NCBI GenBank assembly: GCA_030630935.1
Contig: DAOVMD010000246.1
Coordinates: 1-5,272, forward strand
From: Candidatus Mcinerneyibacteriota bacterium
GTDB lineage: Bacteria > AUK180 > JAQVHJ01
Direction of reading: 5' to 3'
DNA: 5,272 nt
In this document: positions 3,719-5,272 of the stretch, in pieces
Position numbering within the stretch: the first letter of the stretch is position 1
How the letters are laid out: each line of letters opens with the position of its first letter
Position numbers and translations under genes: made by a program
The notes under the pieces: generated by a model
Database searches by the model: none
Told to the model about the DNA's origin: nothing
What the model saw: the letters and a program-made list of their open reading frames with translations, nothing else

Positions 3719-5272
3719 ATGGATGATATGCAAGAAAAAATCAATGAATATTTAAATGAACTTCAACATGATCCATCCTCAACTATATTTGCTAAATTAG
3801 CTGATGCGTACCGGAAGAATGGTGATTATGATCCTGCTTTAAAAGTTGTAGAAGAAGGTATTCAAAAGAATCCGGAATTTATCAAAGGCTGGATAGTCTG
3901 GGGAAAAATCCTTGCTGATTCCGGACGTAATGATGATGCAATTGATAAATTTAAGAAGGTTACGGAACTTAATTCCGATAATCTATCTGCATATTTATTC
4001 TTGGGTCGATTATACAAAAAAGTCAATAATCTTGAAAGTGCACTTGACTCATTTAACAAATCATTCAAACTTTCACCAGACGATGAAGATATTTTAGAAG
4101 AAATTGAAAATCTTAAAACTAAAATATCTGAACAAGGTTCTCCAAGTTCACCGGAACCGTCAACGGACGAAAAGATAGGTGAAGAATTTATTACACCGTC
4201 TATGGCAGAGGTCTTAGTTGAGAAGGGTGAATATGAAAAAGCCCTTGAAATTTATCAAAAAATACTAGCAACAAATCCGAATGATCAGAACATCACGAAT
4301 AAGATTGTAGAGTTAGAAACAAAATTGAAATCATCAGAGGAACCTCCACAGGTTAGCTCTGAGCAAAAACCTGAAGCTGACTTTGACGATATTTTTGCTG
4401 AGGAACTAGCTGGTGAGTCTGTAACAGGCGATACAACAGGTTCAGAATTAGAAGACTTATTTGAAGATTCTCCCGAAAAAAAATCTGAAGAACCATTATT
4501 TTCTTCAACTGAAGAACTTTTTTCAATGGAACCTGAAACGAAAGAAGAAGTTCCACTTCCTACTGGTGAAGATATCTTTACATCAGCTACAGATGAAAAG
4601 CCTGAAGATAACCAACCCCCGAGTGGAGATGATATATTCGGAACTTCAGACCAGCCGTTAACTGTTCCAGAACCAGAGCCCGAAGGAAAAACCTCATCAG
4701 ATGAGCTTTTTGATGAATTAAAAGCAGAAGACCAGTCAGTTTCTGAAACTAGCGAAGTTGATGATGCTTTAGATGATATATTCAGTGAACCAACTTCAGA
4801 TGAGAAACCTAAAGAAGATATTTTTACTGAAGAAATCCAGACTGAGAAACCTGTTGCAACAGATGATGCAATTGTAGATGAGGATTTTGAGGATTTGTTT
4901 GGTGATACATCTACTGATGCTAAAGAAGAAGTAGCTTTAGAAATTACAGAGGATTCAAAACAAACACCTGAAGAGGATGTTAAAGAAGGAAGTTTTGAAG
5001 ATATTTTTTCTGAAAGTTCAAAATCAGAAGAAACATTTGTTGAAGAAGAATCCACTTTAGAGAATAAATCCACAGAAGAACAATTTGAAGATATTTTTGG
5101 AGAGAAATTAGATCAGGAGGAGGCAGTTACTCCAGAAAAGGATATTTCAGGAGCACCCACAGAAGAACCTATCAAGGAAGAATCCACATCAGAAGAAGAT
5201 ATATTTGGTACCGTATCAGAAGAACCTGCTAAGGAAGAATCACCAACAGCAGAAGAAGATATCTTTGGTGCC
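3719..5272 (+). CDS. TPR protein with a long acidic tail of repeated (D/E)(D/E)(I/L)F motifs, 3' end cut by the window
   Basis: 518 codons are open from ATG 3719 to the window end with no stop, so the protein is partial at its C-terminus. There is no signal peptide or membrane segment, so it is probably cytoplasmic. Three TPR units lie at about 22-54, 55-88 and 89-122, with typical W/Y-LG-A-F-P positions (for example WGKILADSGRNDDAIDKF). A Pro/Ser linker follows, then a fourth unit at about 158-189 (MAEVLVEKGEYEKALEIYQK) and a short helix to 205. From about 206 onward the chain is very rich in Glu, Asp, Ser, Thr and Pro, looks disordered, and carries 13 DDIF/EDLF/EDIF-type motifs. TPRs bind peptides or proteins, so a scaffold or adaptor role is inferred; no partner can be named. 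Its own promoter and AGGAGG site predict strong expression, divergent from the methyltransferase operon. Confidence 0.9.
   Translation, partial: MDDMQEKINEYLNELQHDPSSTIFAKLADAYRKNGDYDPALKVVEEGIQKNPEFIKGWIVWGKILADSGRNDDAIDKFKKVTELNSDNLSAYLFLGRLYKKVNNLESALDSFNKSFKLSPDDEDILEEIENLKTKISEQGSPSSPEPSTDEKIGEEFITPSMAEVLVEKGEYEKALEIYQKILATNPNDQNITNKIVELETKLKSSEEPPQVSSEQKPEADFDDIFAEELAGESVTGDTTGSELEDLFEDSPEKKSEEPLFSSTEELFSMEPETKEEVPLPTGEDIFTSATDEKPEDNQPPSGDDIFGTSDQPLTVPEPEPEGKTSSDELFDELKAEDQSVSETSEVDDALDDIFSEPTSDEKPKEDIFTEEIQTEKPVATDDAIVDEDFEDLFGDTSTDAKEEVALEITEDSKQTPEEDVKEGSFEDIFSESSKSEETFVEEESTLENKSTEEQFEDIFGEKLDQEEAVTPEKDISGAPTEEPIKEESTSEEDIFGTVSEEPAKEESPTAEEDIFGA
4385..5272 (+). repeat. Array of thirteen four-residue acidic-aromatic motifs within the TPR protein
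   Basis: Motifs begin at residues 223, 245, 265, 284, 304, 328, 352, 366, 391, 427, 457, 493 and 513, reading DDIF, EDLF, EELF, EDIF, DDIF, DELF, DDIF, EDIF, EDLF, EDIF, EDIF, EDIF and EDIF. Spacing is mostly 19-25 residues, stretching to 30-36 in places. A further degenerate copy, EKDISGA (473-479), has Ser where Phe is expected. Codons vary among copies (GAT GAT ATA TTC, GAA GAT ATC TTT, GAG GAT TTG TTT), so the peptide motif is kept while the DNA has diverged. Spacers share only an acidic, Ser/Thr/Pro-rich make-up. Confidence 0.85.
5162..5272 (+). repeat. Near-identical in-frame tandem repeat of 57-60 bp at the window edge
   Basis: The unit EEPxKEES...EEDIFG occurs at 5162-5212 and again at 5219-5272, an offset of 57 bp, with one extra codon in the second copy. 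Most codons match between the copies, unlike the older motifs upstream, which suggests recent duplication by slippage or unequal exchange. The array probably continues past the window end. Confidence 0.75.

Noticed and set aside
3862-4097. Short open frames on both strands inside the TPR coding region
   Set aside because: Both overlap the TPR domain, which has clear repeat periodicity in the true frame.
4285-5073. 262-codon Ser-rich open frame on the minus strand opposite the TPR gene
   Set aside because: It is the antisense of the acidic, repetitive tail. Its Ser/Val/Phe-rich composition follows from reading GAA, GAT and TCA-type codons backwards. It has no recognisable domain, and the plus-strand gene has TPR homology, a promoter and a ribosome binding site.

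Overview
The window is AT-rich bacterial DNA, roughly one-third G+C by eye. It carries near-perfect sigma70-type promoters (TTGACA, 17 nt, TATAAT) and an AGGAGG ribosome binding site. That argues against Bacteroidota, whose -7/-33 promoter consensus differs and which rarely use Shine-Dalgarno sites. The gene content is an envelope DUF3108 protein, an integral membrane methyltransferase and a TPR protein with a long acidic tail. It would suit an AT-rich diderm such as the Cloacimonadota-like candidate lineages, but nothing here fixes the taxon.

Layout. Positions 1-411 contain no credible gene. They look like intergenic debris: a 9-bp tandem duplication, a short GC hairpin, an odd 15-bp palindrome, a nested inverted-repeat element of 97 bp that could be a MITE or insertion-sequence remnant, and several T-rich tracts. 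Positions 412-3322 hold three tightly packed minus-strand genes. In transcription order they are a phospholipid/isoprenylcysteine-type methyltransferase (3322-2708), a secreted TPR plus DUF3108 protein (2707-1280, abutting with no gap) and a 295-aa protein of uncertain family (1299-412, overlapping by 20 nt). They share one visible promoter (3371-3343). Positions 3323-3718 are a divergent intergenic region with a strong promoter facing each way and small dyad symmetries between them. Positions 3719-5272 encode, on the plus strand, a TPR protein that runs off the window. Its tail repeats a short D/E-D/E-I/L-F motif at least 13 times.

How they may work together. The minus-strand genes form one transcription unit with a membrane enzyme, an exported protein and a probably cytoplasmic protein. 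Two of the three have only distant or tentative family assignments, so no pathway can be named. The divergent TPR protein looks like a cytoplasmic scaffold: a helical TPR head and a disordered acidic tail with repeated hydrophobic docking-type motifs. The strongest candidate for something undescribed is this multivalent tail. Its four-residue motif is kept while its codons and spacers vary. Co-regulation across the divergent promoters is possible but unproven.
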